From Brevundimonas viscosa (GTDB lineage Bacteria; Pseudomonadota; Alphaproteobacteria; Caulobacterales; Caulobacteraceae): DNA of 64,000 nucleotides. The notes beneath the pieces are model-generated. The model searched no databases. It saw nothing but the letters and a program-made list of their open reading frames with translations, and was not told the DNA's origin. The position numbers were made by a program, and so were the translations under genes. Position 1 is the stretch's first letter. The number at the start of each line of letters is the position of its first letter. The stretch covers positions 496,001 through 560,000 of the forward strand of contig NZ_FOZV01000001.1 of NCBI RefSeq assembly GCF_900116065.1, given 5' to 3'. This document shows positions 63,791 through 64,000 of this stretch, in pieces.

Positions 63791-64000
63791 CTACTTCTTC
63801 AGTTCTTCGGAGGCCGCGGCGGCGCCGGCCTGGGCGGCGTCGCCCGCCTTCTCCGCCGCCGCGCCGGCGGCGTCGGCCGCTCGGTCGGCGACCTCCGGCG
63901 CTTCGCCGCGCACCGTGGCGACGCCGGCGGAGATCCAGCGATCCATGATCGCGCCGCCGTCGGCCAGCGACTTCTCCTTGATCCCGAGGACCGCGGTCAG
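63791..64000 (-). CDS. Hypothetical protein, 3' part only
   Basis: The frame is open from the window end to a TAG at 63791-63793, giving 69 residues of the C-terminus. The visible part begins LTAVLGIKEKSLADGGAIM, followed by DRWISAGVATVRGEAPEVAD and an Ala-rich helical tail ending AASEELKK. The Ala/Glu/Lys tail suggests a coiled-coil or linker end. The family cannot be recognised from this part. It lies upstream of the lipid-kinase promoter on the same strand. Confidence 0.6.
   Translation of the reverse strand: MTAVLGIKEKSLADGGAIMDRWISAGVATVRGEAPEVADRAADAAGAAAEKAGDAAQAGAAAASEELKK

Overview
This is a high-GC window from an alphaproteobacterium, most likely the Caulobacterales and close to Brevundimonas. 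This placement is inferred from protein content and signals, not from a database search. The evidence is a CtrA-type TTAA-N7-TTAA box, a sigma32-type promoter at dnaK, three perfect EcfG/SigT general-stress promoters (GGAAC-N16-CGTT), a gene-transfer-agent (GTA) type terminase, and typical alphaproteobacterial neighbourhoods such as twin-TM protein/cobalamin adenosyltransferase/etfBA and def/fmt/truA. Both ends cut genes: lnt at base 1 and an Ala-rich hypothetical at base 64000.

1-35 kb is mostly housekeeping. It holds lnt, an XRE regulator, coaBC and dut, then the minus-strand dnaK-dnaJ-dapB block. Next come a minus-strand run of amidohydrolase, four-helix-bundle gene and bioB, then ahcY with a palindromic operator, cobalamin adenosyltransferase and etfBA. 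These are followed by a pair of periplasmic amidohydrolases (the second looks catalytically dead), a UPF0178 gene and arfB, and ubiE-ubiB. A Crp/Fnr regulator, a pterin dehydratase with an SDR, and a DUF885 lipoprotein come next. The section closes with tRNA-Arg(CCG), a thioesterase, def-fmt-truA, an acetolactate-synthase-like enzyme and polA (33.8-36.7 kb).

36.7-39.6 kb is a lower-GC accessory island of three unrecognised or weakly recognised genes ending in an HNH endonuclease. From 40.2 to 44.1 kb short double-hairpin repeats lie between genes and also, in frame, inside an orphan GTA-type terminase. A second 30-nt hairpin family occurs in frame in that terminase and in the next gene, a flavoprotein. 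trmD-rplS and a strong terminator follow.

45.5-50 kb is a run of small secreted or membrane proteins of unknown function plus a Sel1-repeat protein. 50-64 kb holds a PA2169-family stress protein, kynA and a ydbH-ynbE-ydbL lipid-bridge operon. It continues with an M23 peptidase, an alpha/beta hydrolase and maiA with an FAH-family hydrolase. It ends in a general-stress cluster (DUF883, holin-like, DUF1328, metallophosphoesterase and diacylglycerol kinase genes).

The strongest unexplained signals are the two families of hairpin elements sitting in frame in coding sequence at 41.5-43.6 kb, and inverted 7-bp tandem arrays. One pair of arrays brackets a four-helix-bundle gene directly upstream of bioB; another pair lies directly upstream of a TTG-started gene.
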